Assembly (NCBI RefSeq): GCF_026013605.1
Contig: NZ_JAPDPJ010000038.1
Span: 1 to 60,491, forward strand
DNA from: Plebeiibacterium sediminum
GTDB lineage: Bacteria > Bacteroidota > Bacteroidia > Bacteroidales > Marinilabiliaceae
Direction of reading: 5' to 3'
DNA: 60,491 nt
A program made the translations under genes and the position numbers. Below are positions 27,355 to 36,073 of this stretch, one piece after another. Positions within the stretch are counted from its first letter, which is position 1. Each line of letters begins with the position of its first letter. The notes under the pieces are model-generated. The model saw only the letters and a list, made by a program, of their open reading frames with translations. It was not told where the DNA came from and searched no databases.

Positions 27355-30279
27355 ATGGAAAATTTTATTGTTGTTCTTACAGAAAACCGACATTTAGGAT
27401 TATTAGCTGTACCATACCTAGTTGAAAATATGGAAGAAACACCTTCCCTATCTTTAAATGAAAAAGTAGATACCTCAAACCCGGATAAATATGATTATTC
27501 ATTTACAAAAACAGAACTTGACATTTTAAAGGTTTTAAATAAGCTTAACGACAAGCACTTATTTAATATATATTCAAAGGATAAAACTATTAAGCTCTTT
27601 TATAATAATCTGGATGAAAAAAAATTAACGGATATTATCAGGCCTCATATTGAAAAATATATGGCACTATGCTTTGATTTATTAGCTGGGGCACCAAATA
27701 TTCCTGTCTATTTTAAAGATGCAAAATATAGCAATTTATATAAATCAGATAGAATAAATATATATAAAGAAATTGCAGAACCTGTATTTTACTTTACGCT
27801 ATCTGAAGACGGAATTACCTATAGTCTAAAAATTAAAATTAAGGATGAAAATCTTACTTTAACTTATAAAAAGCCTCTGGTAATTTGTCATGAACCTTGT
27901 GCATTACTAGTTAAAAATGTTTTATATAGGTTTAAAGATACTGACAGTAAAAAATTTATTCCCTTCTTTGAAAAATCAGAAGTAAACATTCAACCTAGAA
28001 GTGTTCCTACTTATCTGGAAACATTTGTTTCAAATGCCATAAAAAGCCACCATGTAGTGCATGAAGGGTTTGATATTATTGAAGATAAAACCAAGCCTAA
28101 GGCTATTTTAAGTGTGGAACAAAACATAAGTCAAATTCCAGTTTTAGCCCTAAAGTTCAAATATGCACAAAAGGAATATCTGGCCAACAGTGCTTCTAAT
28201 ATAGCGTTGCAACTAAATGAAAATGAAGGAAAATATACGTTTATAAAATACAAACGAGATATTGATTGGGAAAATAATATTGTTGATTTTATAGAAGATC
28301 ATGGTTTAATAAAAGAGAGTGGTGCTAATTTTATTCCTAATAATCAAAATGACAGTAATGCTGTTAAAGAATTGATTGATTGGATTAATAAAAACTATGA
28401 TATTCTTAGCAATGAAGGAATTACTATAAAACAGGGTAATTTAGACAATAACTACTTTTTGGGAAATTTTTCTTGTGAATTTACCACAAATAAATCAAAA
28501 GATTGGTTTGACCTGCAAATGCGAGTGGTAGTTGGCGATTTTGAAATTCCCTTTCTTAAAATTCGAAAATATATTATAGCTGGCAGAAATGAATATGTTT
28601 TACCCAATGGCGAAGTATTTTTAATTCCTGAAGAATGGTTTAGTAATTACGCAGATATATTAACTTTTGCCGAAGAAAAAGGTGGTAGTATTAAGCTTAA
28701 CAGCATGTATTATAACCTTCTAAAAACTGAAATTCCAACATACAATCATACTGATTTTAAATCAACGCTTGAGGGAAAAGATAATAAGGTTCCTCAAGGC
28801 TTACAAGCTAGTCTTCGCCCCTATCAACTACAAGGCTTTAAATGGATGAACTATCTTCATAATAACAATTTTGGAGGTATTTTAGCTGATGATATGGGTT
28901 TGGGAAAAACACTACAAACCATTACTTTACTGTTAAAAATTTATGAAGAGAGCCAGTTAGAAGATACTGAAATTGAGCAGATTCAGCAATTAAACCTTTT
29001 TGAAACATCGAACCTTGAAGGATTTAATATTAGTGGTATACCAACTTCATTAATAGTAATGCCGACTTCCTTAATTCATAATTGGTTGAATGAATTTAAA
29101 AAGTTTGCACCTTCACTAAAAATATACATTTATTCCGGTTCAAAAAGACTGAAATCAAGAGAATTAGGTAAAATTATTCGTCATTATCATGTTGTTTTAT
29201 CGTCATACGGAGTGGTGAGAAATGATATTGAATATTTAAAAAACTTTCATTTTCATTATGCAATCCTTGATGAGAGTCAATACATTAAAAATCCTAACTC
29301 AAAAATTTATGATGCCATAATGCAATTAAATTGCAACAAAAAAATGGTGTTGACAGGAACTCCTATAGAAAATTCTTTATCGGATTTATGGGCTCAAATG
29401 AATTTTGTAAACGAAGGACTTTTAGGTAATCTGACCTTCTTTAAAAGACAATATATTGCTCCTATTGAAAAAAGTAATAGTGAGGAGCATGAAGATAAAC
29501 TACAAAAGTTAATTGAACCTTTTGTTTTAAGGCGAACTAAAGAAAAGGTTGCCAAAGAATTACCTCCAGTTACAGAACAAGTAATGTATTGCGACATGAC
29601 TCCTGAACAAAAGAAAATTTATGAATCGGAAAAATCAGGAATCAGAAATGAATTGTTAAAAACATTCGAGATAAATGGCCTTGAAAAATCTACCTTCTTA
29701 GCTTTACAAGGGTTAACCCGTTTAAGGCAAATTGCCAACCATCCTGTTTTTGTAAAATCTGATTATAAAGGCGAATCTGGTAAATTTAATATGATTGTAG
29801 ATAATCTTGAAAATATTGTAAATGAAAAGCATAAGGTTCTTATATTTTCATCTTTTGTAAAAGATTTAGATTTACTGGAAAAAGAGCTAAATAAAAGAAA
29901 AATCAAATACAGTAAGCTAACAGGAAGTACAACAAACAGGCAAGAAGTTGTAAGTGCATTTGAAAACCATAAGGATTGTAAAGTTTTTCTAATATCACTA
30001 AAAGCCGGAGGTGTAGGTTTAAACCTGGTAAGTGCAGATTATGTATTTTTATTAAACCCATGGTGGAATCCTGCTGCAGAATCGCAAGCAATAAACAGAG
30101 CTCATAGAATTGGTCAAAAACAAAATGTATTTGTATATCGCTTTATTTCAACAGAAACCATTGAAGAAAAGATTATGAAATTACAAGAACACAAATCTAA
30201 ATTGGCAGATACATTTATAAATTCAAATAATCCATTTAAAAATATGAATGAAACTCAAATAAAGGAGTTATTTTCGTGA
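27355..30279 (+). CDS. SNF2-family DEAD/DEAH-box helicase
   Basis: A 974-residue ATP-dependent DNA translocase of the Swi2/Snf2 class. The long N-terminal half (about 1-470) is a helicase-associated region with no clear catalytic motif. The motor follows: Q-motif-like LRPYQLQGFKWMNYL, Walker A ILADDMGLGKT near residue 511, the Walker B variant LDESQYIKN near 637, motif III LTGTPIENSLSDLW, and the C-terminal helicase lobe with SLKAGGVGLNLVSADYV and INRAHRIGQ near 911. I chose the ATG at 27355 over the TTG at 27340. These enzymes remodel protein-DNA complexes in repair or transcription. The gene is divergent from ffh and stands alone. Confidence 0.92.
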   Translation: MENFIVVLTENRHLGLLAVPYLVENMEETPSLSLNEKVDTSNPDKYDYSFTKTELDILKVLNKLNDKHLFNIYSKDKTIKLFYNNLDEKKLTDIIRPHIEKYMALCFDLLAGAPNIPVYFKDAKYSNLYKSDRINIYKEIAEPVFYFTLSEDGITYSLKIKIKDENLTLTYKKPLVICHEPCALLVKNVLYRFKDTDSKKFIPFFEKSEVNIQPRSVPTYLETFVSNAIKSHHVVHEGFDIIEDKTKPKAILSVEQNISQIPVLALKFKYAQKEYLANSASNIALQLNENEGKYTFIKYKRDIDWENNIVDFIEDHGLIKESGANFIPNNQNDSNAVKELIDWINKNYDILSNEGITIKQGNLDNNYFLGNFSCEFTTNKSKDWFDLQMRVVVGDFEIPFLKIRKYIIAGRNEYVLPNGEVFLIPEEWFSNYADILTFAEEKGGSIKLNSMYYNLLKTEIPTYNHTDFKSTLEGKDNKVPQGLQASLRPYQLQGFKWMNYLHNNNFGGILADDMGLGKTLQTITLLLKIYEESQLEDTEIEQIQQLNLFETSNLEGFNISGIPTSLIVMPTSLIHNWLNEFKKFAPSLKIYIYSGSKRLKSRELGKIIRHYHVVLSSYGVVRNDIEYLKNFHFHYAILDESQYIKNPNSKIYDAIMQLNCNKKMVLTGTPIENSLSDLWAQMNFVNEGLLGNLTFFKRQYIAPIEKSNSEEHEDKLQKLIEPFVLRRTKEKVAKELPPVTEQVMYCDMTPEQKKIYESEKSGIRNELLKTFEINGLEKSTFLALQGLTRLRQIANHPVFVKSDYKGESGKFNMIVDNLENIVNEKHKVLIFSSFVKDLDLLEKELNKRKIKYSKLTGSTTNRQEVVSAFENHKDCKVFLISLKAGGVGLNLVSADYVFLLNPWWNPAAESQAINRAHRIGQKQNVFVYRFISTETIEEKIMKLQEHKSKLADTFINSNNPFKNMNETQIKELFS

Positions 30280-30338
30280 TGGTATGAAAATTGTATTTGA
30301 AAATTATATTACAAGAAAATTTTAATTAATTAATATAT

Positions 30339-31010
30339 ATGAAAAAGATTGCATTGTTATGTATAGCTATTATATCAGTAATAAATGTAATAGCACAAGA
30401 GCCTAAATCCCAAAGTAGAAATGTGGGATCGTTTAATGAAATTTATGCAGGGAAAGGGGTAAATGTAACTTTAATTGAAGGTGATAAAGAAAAAATCAGA
30501 GTCGATATTGAAAATGCAGATGTGACCGATGTAATAACTGAAATTAAGGGACGAAAACTGGAAATAAAGTTAAAGACTAAGATTTATAAGGATATGTCGG
30601 TAATGGTTTATGCAACTTATAAATCATTAAAAGCTATTAGTGCAGGAACAGGTGCTTTCATTACTTCAGATAATGTTTTATATGCCGAAAATCTTGATTT
30701 AAAAGCAGGAACAGGCTCCTCTATTATTTTAGATTTAGATGTTAAAAATCTATCTGCATCTTTATCTTCATCAAAAATTGAAGTAGTTGGGAAAGTCGAT
30801 TTTCAAGATGTAACCAGCAATACAGGTGGACGTTATATTGCTAATAAATTGACTAGTAGAGAAGCTATTATCAAAGCATATACAGGTGGCGTTGCATGGG
30901 TCAATGCCAGTGATAAATTAGAAGCTAAAACGAATACCGGAGGAAAGATTACTTATTCCGGAAACCCTAAAGAACTAATTTCAAAAGGGAATATTAAAAG
31001 AGACGAATAA
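30339..31010 (+). CDS. DUF2807 (GIN domain) secreted protein
   Basis: A 223-residue envelope protein. A signal peptide (MKKIALLCIAIISVINVIAQ) leads into a DUF2807 'putative auto-transporter adhesin, head GIN' domain: SRNVGSFNEIYAGKGVNVTLIEG, then repeated short strands such as LKAISAGTGAF and LDLKAGTGSSIILDLDVKNL that form a beta-helix-like stack. Role not established; relatives are thought to be periplasmic or surface proteins. It lies 59 bases after the helicase gene, too far to insist on co-transcription, and has its own terminator. Confidence 0.87.
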   Translation: MKKIALLCIAIISVINVIAQEPKSQSRNVGSFNEIYAGKGVNVTLIEGDKEKIRVDIENADVTDVITEIKGRKLEIKLKTKIYKDMSVMVYATYKSLKAISAGTGAFITSDNVLYAENLDLKAGTGSSIILDLDVKNLSASLSSSKIEVVGKVDFQDVTSNTGGRYIANKLTSREAIIKAYTGGVAWVNASDKLEAKTNTGGKITYSGNPKELISKGNIKRDE

Positions 31011-31032
31011 GATTCAGAAGTATAATTAAAAG

Positions 31033-31073
31033 ACAGAGGCCATTCAAATTAATTGAGTGGCCTCTGTTATTTT
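31033..31073 (+). terminator. Intrinsic terminator
   Basis: ACAGAGGCCATTCAA pairs with TTGAGTGGCCTCTGT (31053-31067), with one wobble pair, followed by TATTTTT. Confidence 0.85.
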
Positions 31074-31205
31074 TAAACAGATTTTTATTGAAATAAATCA
31101 TCTTTTATAACCTTTTTGTTTGATAAATATCACGTCTAGATCTTATTCCTATTTATATATTGCATAACTTAAAATCATTAATAAATCAAATTTAAAACTT
31201 AAGAT

Positions 31206-32456
31206 ATGGCAATAGTAAAACCATTTAAAGGACTTCGCCCTCCTGCAGAAATCGTAAAAGACTTAAGCTGCCTTCCATACGATGTAATGAGTAGAGAAGA
31301 AGCTGCACAAATGGCTGAGGGAAAAGATGTTTCCCTGCTTCATGTAACCAGAAGCGAAATTGACTGTTCTGATGTTATTGATGTTCATTCAACAGTTGTG
31401 TATGATACTTCTGTTGAAAATTTTAGGAAATTTCAGGAAAAAGGTTGGTTGTTACAAGATGCTGTTGCCAAATTTTACATTTATGCTCAAACAATGAATG
31501 GAAGAACCCAATATGGTATTGTTGGCGCAGCTTCTGTTGATGATTATTTAAATGGAATTATAAAAAAACATGAACTTACTCGTAAAGAAAAAGAAGAGGA
31601 CCGTATGGTTCATGTAAGAATTAATAATGCAAATATAGAACCAGTTTTCTTTGCATATCCTACTGTACCAGAAATTGATAAAATTGTAGCTGATGTTGTT
31701 GAAAATGAGAAACCTATATATGATTTTGTTGCAGAAGATGGGTTTGGCCATCATTTTTGGGTAATAAATGATCCAAAACTTAATACCCAAATAGAGGACT
31801 TATTTGCCAATAAAGTACCATTCACTTATGTAGCAGATGGTCATCATCGTACTGCTGCTGCTGCTTTAGTTGGAAAAGAAAAAAGAGACCAAAATCCAAA
31901 TCATAAAGGTGATGAAGAATATAACTTTTTCCTTGCCGTACATTTTCCTGAAGATCAACTTAATATAATTGACTACAATCGTGTGGTTAAAGATTTAAAT
32001 GGATTGACTGAAAATGAGTTTTTAGATAAAATAACTCATAAATTTCATATAGAAACTTCTTCTGATACCATAATAAAACCAGGTTGTCTTCATGAGTTTT
32101 CTATGTATTTGGGAGGAAAATGGTATAAGCTGGTAGCTAAAGAAGGTACCTATGATGATAATGATCCAATTGGTGTTTTAGATGTTACGATCTTATCGAA
32201 TTACATATTAGATGAAATTTTAGGTATTAAGGATTTAAGAACTGATAAAAGGATTGACTTTGTAGGAGGAATCAGAGGACTTGAAGCTTTATCTCAACGC
32301 GTTGATAGCGGTGAAATGAAAGTGGCTTTTGCACTTCATCCGGTAACTATGAAACAGATTATTGATATAGCAGATTCTGGAAATATTATGCCTCCCAAAA
32401 CTACATGGTTCGAACCTAAATTAAGATCGGGTATGGTGATACATAAATTAGATTAA
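31206..32456 (+). CDS. DUF1015 family protein
   Basis: A 416-residue cytoplasmic protein covering the full DUF1015 domain: IVKPFKGLRPPAEIVKDLSCLPYDV at the start, FYIYAQTMNGRTQYGIVG, and near residue 209 the motif VADGHHRTAAA. That motif resembles the G-x-x-R box of ParB/sulfiredoxin-like nucleotide-binding folds, and a kinase or phosphotransfer role is possible (inference). In other Bacteroidota the family is often found near serine biosynthesis genes; here no serA or serC is adjacent. Function should be treated as unknown. Confidence 0.85.
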   Translation: MAIVKPFKGLRPPAEIVKDLSCLPYDVMSREEAAQMAEGKDVSLLHVTRSEIDCSDVIDVHSTVVYDTSVENFRKFQEKGWLLQDAVAKFYIYAQTMNGRTQYGIVGAASVDDYLNGIIKKHELTRKEKEEDRMVHVRINNANIEPVFFAYPTVPEIDKIVADVVENEKPIYDFVAEDGFGHHFWVINDPKLNTQIEDLFANKVPFTYVADGHHRTAAAALVGKEKRDQNPNHKGDEEYNFFLAVHFPEDQLNIIDYNRVVKDLNGLTENEFLDKITHKFHIETSSDTIIKPGCLHEFSMYLGGKWYKLVAKEGTYDDNDPIGVLDVTILSNYILDEILGIKDLRTDKRIDFVGGIRGLEALSQRVDSGEMKVAFALHPVTMKQIIDIADSGNIMPPKTTWFEPKLRSGMVIHKLD

Positions 32457-32486
32457 TACATATAGCTCATTGCCAGATAAAAACGA

Positions 32487-32529
32487 ACGGCTCGCATTTT
32501 TATTTAAAAATAATGCGAGCCGTTTTTTG
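32487..32529 (+). terminator. Intrinsic terminator
   Basis: AACGGCTCGCATT pairs with AATGCGAGCCGTT, followed by a T-run. A strong GC-rich stem after DUF1015. Confidence 0.9.
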
Positions 32530-32569
32530 TTAAAATCGTAATTTTGTAAAATAAAAGCAGAATAATATT

Positions 32570-33247
32570 ATGACTATTGCTGAAAACATAAAAAATATTA
32601 CATCCAAATTACCTGAATACGTAAAATTAGTTGCTGTATCAAAAACAAAACCGAATAGCGATATACTAGAGGCATATGAGGCAGGACAAAGGATATTTGG
32701 AGAGAATAAGGTGCAGGATTTAAGTCGCAAATTCGAAGAACTTCCCAAAGATATTGAATGGCATTTTATTGGTCATTTACAAACTAATAAAATAAAGTAC
32801 ATTGCTCCTTTTGTTTCATTATTACATGGAGTAGATTCATTCAAATTACTTAAAGCGATTAATAAAGAGGCTAGAAAGAACAATAGGAAGATTAATTGTT
32901 TACTACAGTTTCATATTGCAGAAGAAAGCACCAAATTTGGTTTTGACTACGAAGAAGTTACTGAAGCATTAGATTCTGAAGAATTTAAAGAGTTGGACAA
33001 TATTGAAATTTGTGGTGTTATGGGAATGGCAACTTATACTGATGATACAGATCAAATTGCCAATGAGTTTGCCAATTTAAAAAACATATTTTTAAAATTA
33101 AAAGAACAGTATTTTTCTACTAATACTGCGTTTAAAGAAATTTCAATGGGTATGAGTGGCGACTACAAAATTGCCATTGAACAAGGTAGTACAATGGTAA
33201 GGGTTGGAAGCTCTATTTTTGGTGCCCGTAATTACGCTCAAAAGTAA
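32570..33247 (+). CDS. YggS/PLPBP family pyridoxal phosphate-binding protein
   Basis: A 225-residue PLP homeostasis protein with an alanine-racemase-like barrel. Visible: KLVAVSKTKPNSDILEAYEAG with the PLP-binding Lys in AVSKT, FGENKVQ, IEWHFIGHLQTNKIKY, then LLQFHIAEESTKFGF, MGMATYTDD, and the C-terminal SMGMSGDYKIAIEQGSTMVR with the phosphate-binding GSTMVRVGSSIFG. Complete relative to the family. A TAATTTTG box at 32539-32546 fits a -7 element 24 bases before the ATG. It balances free PLP in the cytoplasm. Confidence 0.93.
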   Translation: MTIAENIKNITSKLPEYVKLVAVSKTKPNSDILEAYEAGQRIFGENKVQDLSRKFEELPKDIEWHFIGHLQTNKIKYIAPFVSLLHGVDSFKLLKAINKEARKNNRKINCLLQFHIAEESTKFGFDYEEVTEALDSEEFKELDNIEICGVMGMATYTDDTDQIANEFANLKNIFLKLKEQYFSTNTAFKEISMGMSGDYKIAIEQGSTMVRVGSSIFGARNYAQK

Positions 33248-33317
33248 ATTATATTGTTTTTGGGACATTAGTGTACAAAAAAAATTATATTTGTTCATTG
33301 TAAAATACAATAATGAT

Positions 33318-34304
33318 ATGGCAAATTTAAATACTTCATACATGGGATTAAATTTAAAAAATCCCATAATTGTTAGTAGTTCTGGATTAACCAGTAGCAT
33401 CGATAAAATTTCAAAACTTGTAGAAGCTGGAGCTGGAGCTGTTGTACTAAAATCTTTATTTGAGGAACAAATTAATTACGAAATTAATAACCAAATAAAA
33501 CATGGCGAAGGTTATGATTATCCTGAAGCTATGGATTATATAGCTGGTTATACAAAGGATAATTCTGTTGGTGAGTATATCAAATTAATAAAGGAAGCCA
33601 AGGAAAAGTTCGATATTCCTGTAATTGCCAGCATCAATTGTTTTTCTGCAAATGAATGGATTGATTTTGCGAAAAAGATTGAAGATGCCGGAGCTGATGC
33701 TATAGAATTAAATGTTCATATAGTAAATACAGATAAAAATGTTGAAGCTGCTGTTATTGAAGGACTCTACTATACTATTGCAGAAAATATTGCTAAAGCA
33801 ATAAAGATTCCTTTTTCAATTAAATTAGGCGACAACTTTGCTAATTTGGTGGCTGTAGTAAACAAATTATATGCTCTGGGAGCTAAGGGTGTCGTTTTAT
33901 TTAACCGCTTCTACCAACCGGATATCGATATAAATAAATTGTCATTAACATCAGCGTCAGTATTTAGTACACCTTCTGATATCAGAAGATCGCTAAGATG
34001 GGTTGCTATCGTTTCAGATAAAGTTGATCAGATTGATGTATCTGCATCAACCGGTAATCATGATGGAGAAGCTGTTATCAAGCAACTATTGGCAGGTGCC
34101 TCTACAGTGCAGTTGTGTTCAACTATATATAAAAACGGGGCTCAAACAATTTCTTCTATTATTAATGAGTTATCTTATTGGATGGAAGACAAAGGTTTTA
34201 AATCAATTGATGATTTCAAAGGGTCAATGAGTTATAGAAAAATCTCAGATCCAGCACAATATGAAAGAGCTCAGTTTATGAAGTACTTTTCTTCATTGGA
34301 TTAA
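33318..34304 (+). CDS. Dihydroorotate dehydrogenase-like protein
   Basis: A 328-residue FMN-type barrel protein related to PyrD but not the pathway enzyme. I chose the ATG at 33318 (MANLNTSYMGLNLKNPIIVS) because the longer frame from 33204 overlaps YggS. The N-terminal NPIIVSSSGLTSSIDKISKL and VVLKSLFEEQI correspond to the DHOD start, and IELNVHIVNT sits where DHODs have the catalytic NxSCPN, so the active-site Cys is missing. The genuine class 1B pyrKD is at 14895-16576. It may act on another substrate or be a flavoprotein of unknown role. Confidence 0.85.
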   Translation: MANLNTSYMGLNLKNPIIVSSSGLTSSIDKISKLVEAGAGAVVLKSLFEEQINYEINNQIKHGEGYDYPEAMDYIAGYTKDNSVGEYIKLIKEAKEKFDIPVIASINCFSANEWIDFAKKIEDAGADAIELNVHIVNTDKNVEAAVIEGLYYTIAENIAKAIKIPFSIKLGDNFANLVAVVNKLYALGAKGVVLFNRFYQPDIDINKLSLTSASVFSTPSDIRRSLRWVAIVSDKVDQIDVSASTGNHDGEAVIKQLLAGASTVQLCSTIYKNGAQTISSIINELSYWMEDKGFKSIDDFKGSMSYRKISDPAQYERAQFMKYFSSLD

Positions 34305-34323
34305 GATTAAAAAAACTAAACAT

Positions 34324-34363
34324 AAAAGCTTCTGGATAGTTGTAATTCAGAAGCTTTTTTTTT
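34324..34363 (+). terminator. Intrinsic terminator
   Basis: AAAAGCTTCTG pairs with CAGAAGCTTTT (from 34348), followed by a long T-run. Confidence 0.9.
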
Positions 34364-34381
34364 ACATTTTACAACAAAACC

Positions 34382-34414
34382 TTTTGAAAACCCATTGTTT
34401 GTGAATTATATTTG
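34382..34414 (+). promoter_or_regulatory. Predicted promoter of the lipoprotein gene at 34559
   Basis: TTTTG at 34382-34386, 20 bases, then TATATTTG at 34407-34414. The start would be near 34421, leaving an AT-rich leader of about 138 bases in which no clear structure was seen. Confidence 0.45.
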
Positions 34415-34558
34415 ATATTTTTATATTTCGGAATTATTAATTATGTAAAAATATATTTTGCATAATTTTTCATATAGCTTAAAAAAATATAAATCCTAGC
34501 AATTACATCTGACTGTAATTTTAAAATAAATACACTGTCAGAATAAAACTTTAACAAA

Positions 34559-35491
34559 ATGAGAAAAACTTTTAATCAGGTTTCTAAATTATTTTTTGTT
34601 TTTACTCTAATTTCTTTGTTAGCAGCGTCTTGTGCTTCTGATGGCAAAAAGTCAGCTAAAAGTGAAGAGGAAAAAATTATTGAATCAGCTCAAGATGTTG
34701 ATCCTAAAATGGTTGAAGACTTTAATAAATCAAAGCTGATTTTTTATTCTTTGCCTTCTCCACTTGAAACCGCAATGCTAATTAAAAGATCGGGAGCCAG
34801 ATATGACGAGCAAATTTTAAATCCGACAGAGAATGTAACTAACTATAATACTAATTTAAAGATGGCACTAAATCTGGGTATTTATAGTGCTGATTTAAGT
34901 TATACCAGTCTTTTCGATCAAACACAATCGGCTATTAAATATATGGCATGTGCAAAGAAAATGGCTGAAGGATTAAGTATTTTAGATGCCATTGATGAGA
35001 GCACCATAAAAAAATTAGAAGATAACATGAATAACAGAGATGCTGTTATGGAAATTATCTCTGAAACATTTATGAACTCAAATGCCTATCTGAAAGAAAA
35101 TGACAGACCAGCAATTTCGGTAATGGTATTAGTTGGAGGTTGGGTTGAAGGTCTTTATTTAGCAACAACGTTAACAAATGGATCTATGGATAATAACCAA
35201 CGTTTAGTTGATAGAATTATTTACCAAAAGCTGTCTTTAATTACAGTATTAAATTTATTAGAATCATATAGTGATAATGAAGATATTGATTATTTACAAC
35301 AAAAGATTGGTGAGTTAAAATCAATTTTTGAGGAAATTAAAATTGTAAATACATCAAAAGTCGAAGCTGAGACGGATTCTGAAAATAAAATAACTACTAT
35401 CAAAGCTGATTCAGAAACTCATATGTCTAAAGAAGTATTTGATAAATTATTACAAAAAGTAGCAGAGATCAGAGCCGAATTTATTTCCTAA
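34559..35491 (+). CDS. Lipoprotein of unknown function (310 aa)
   Basis: No family recognised. The signal peptide ends in a lipobox, LAASC, so the mature protein is lipidated. A Lys/Glu-rich linker follows. The rest is mostly helical and contains SLPSPLETAMLIKRSGARYDEQ, NTNLKMALNLGIYSADLSYT and SVMVLVGGWVEGLYLATTL. Located in the periplasm or outer membrane. A small secreted protein gene follows after 21 bases, so the two may act together. Confidence 0.75.
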   Translation: MRKTFNQVSKLFFVFTLISLLAASCASDGKKSAKSEEEKIIESAQDVDPKMVEDFNKSKLIFYSLPSPLETAMLIKRSGARYDEQILNPTENVTNYNTNLKMALNLGIYSADLSYTSLFDQTQSAIKYMACAKKMAEGLSILDAIDESTIKKLEDNMNNRDAVMEIISETFMNSNAYLKENDRPAISVMVLVGGWVEGLYLATTLTNGSMDNNQRLVDRIIYQKLSLITVLNLLESYSDNEDIDYLQQKIGELKSIFEEIKIVNTSKVEAETDSENKITTIKADSETHMSKEVFDKLLQKVAEIRAEFIS

Positions 35492-35512
35492 TATTCTTGT
35501 AAAGAATAATCT

Positions 35513-35971
35513 ATGATAAGAAAACAGTTTATTGCAAACATAGTTGGTTCCATTATTCTATTCCTTTTTATTATAGGAGTTGACGCAAATGCTCAATGTT
35601 TAAGCTTTGCAAAAAAAGTTGGAAAGCCAAAGTTAGGAAACTTTGTTCATGATGGTAATTATAATGCTACAACTTTGGGTGCTGGAGAAACTGCTGAATT
35701 ATATAAAACCTTTTTTAAAGGTCAGAAATATAGAATTGCAGTAAGTAAAATTGATAATCTACCTGAAATACACTTTAGAGTAGTTAATGAGGATAATAAA
35801 ACTTTATTTGATAACAAAGATCACGATTATACAGATGTTTGGGATTTTTCAGTAGAAACAACTCAAACCCTTGTAGTTAAAATAAAAGTATTAGATGATT
35901 ATAATACGAATGAATTAAATTCTACAAATGGATGTGTCTGTGTTTTATTTGGTATTGAGAAAAATAAATAA
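35513..35971 (+). CDS. Small secreted protein (152 aa), unknown
   Basis: No family recognised. A signal peptide (FIANIVGSIILFLFIIGVDANAQ) precedes a beta-rich domain with ETAELYKTFFKGQKYRIAV and VWDFSVETTQTLVVKIKV. Two Cys occur near the end (GCVCV). It is the second gene of a probable operon with the lipoprotein 21 bases upstream and is closed by a terminator. Confidence 0.7.
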   Translation: MIRKQFIANIVGSIILFLFIIGVDANAQCLSFAKKVGKPKLGNFVHDGNYNATTLGAGETAELYKTFFKGQKYRIAVSKIDNLPEIHFRVVNEDNKTLFDNKDHDYTDVWDFSVETTQTLVVKIKVLDDYNTNELNSTNGCVCVLFGIEKNK

Positions 35972-36000
35972 TTAGAAAGAATTTTGCAGGATAAATATAC

Positions 36001-36030
36001 AAAGGCTCCATAAACATGGGGCCTTTTTTA
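36001..36030. terminator. Intrinsic terminator
   Basis: AAAGGCTCCAT pairs with ATGGGGCCTTT around the loop AAAC, then a T-run on the plus strand. It may also serve the converging MATE gene. Confidence 0.8.
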
Positions 36031-36073
36031 TTAATTAAACAAACAGAATTTGAGATCTATACTTGAAGGATTT

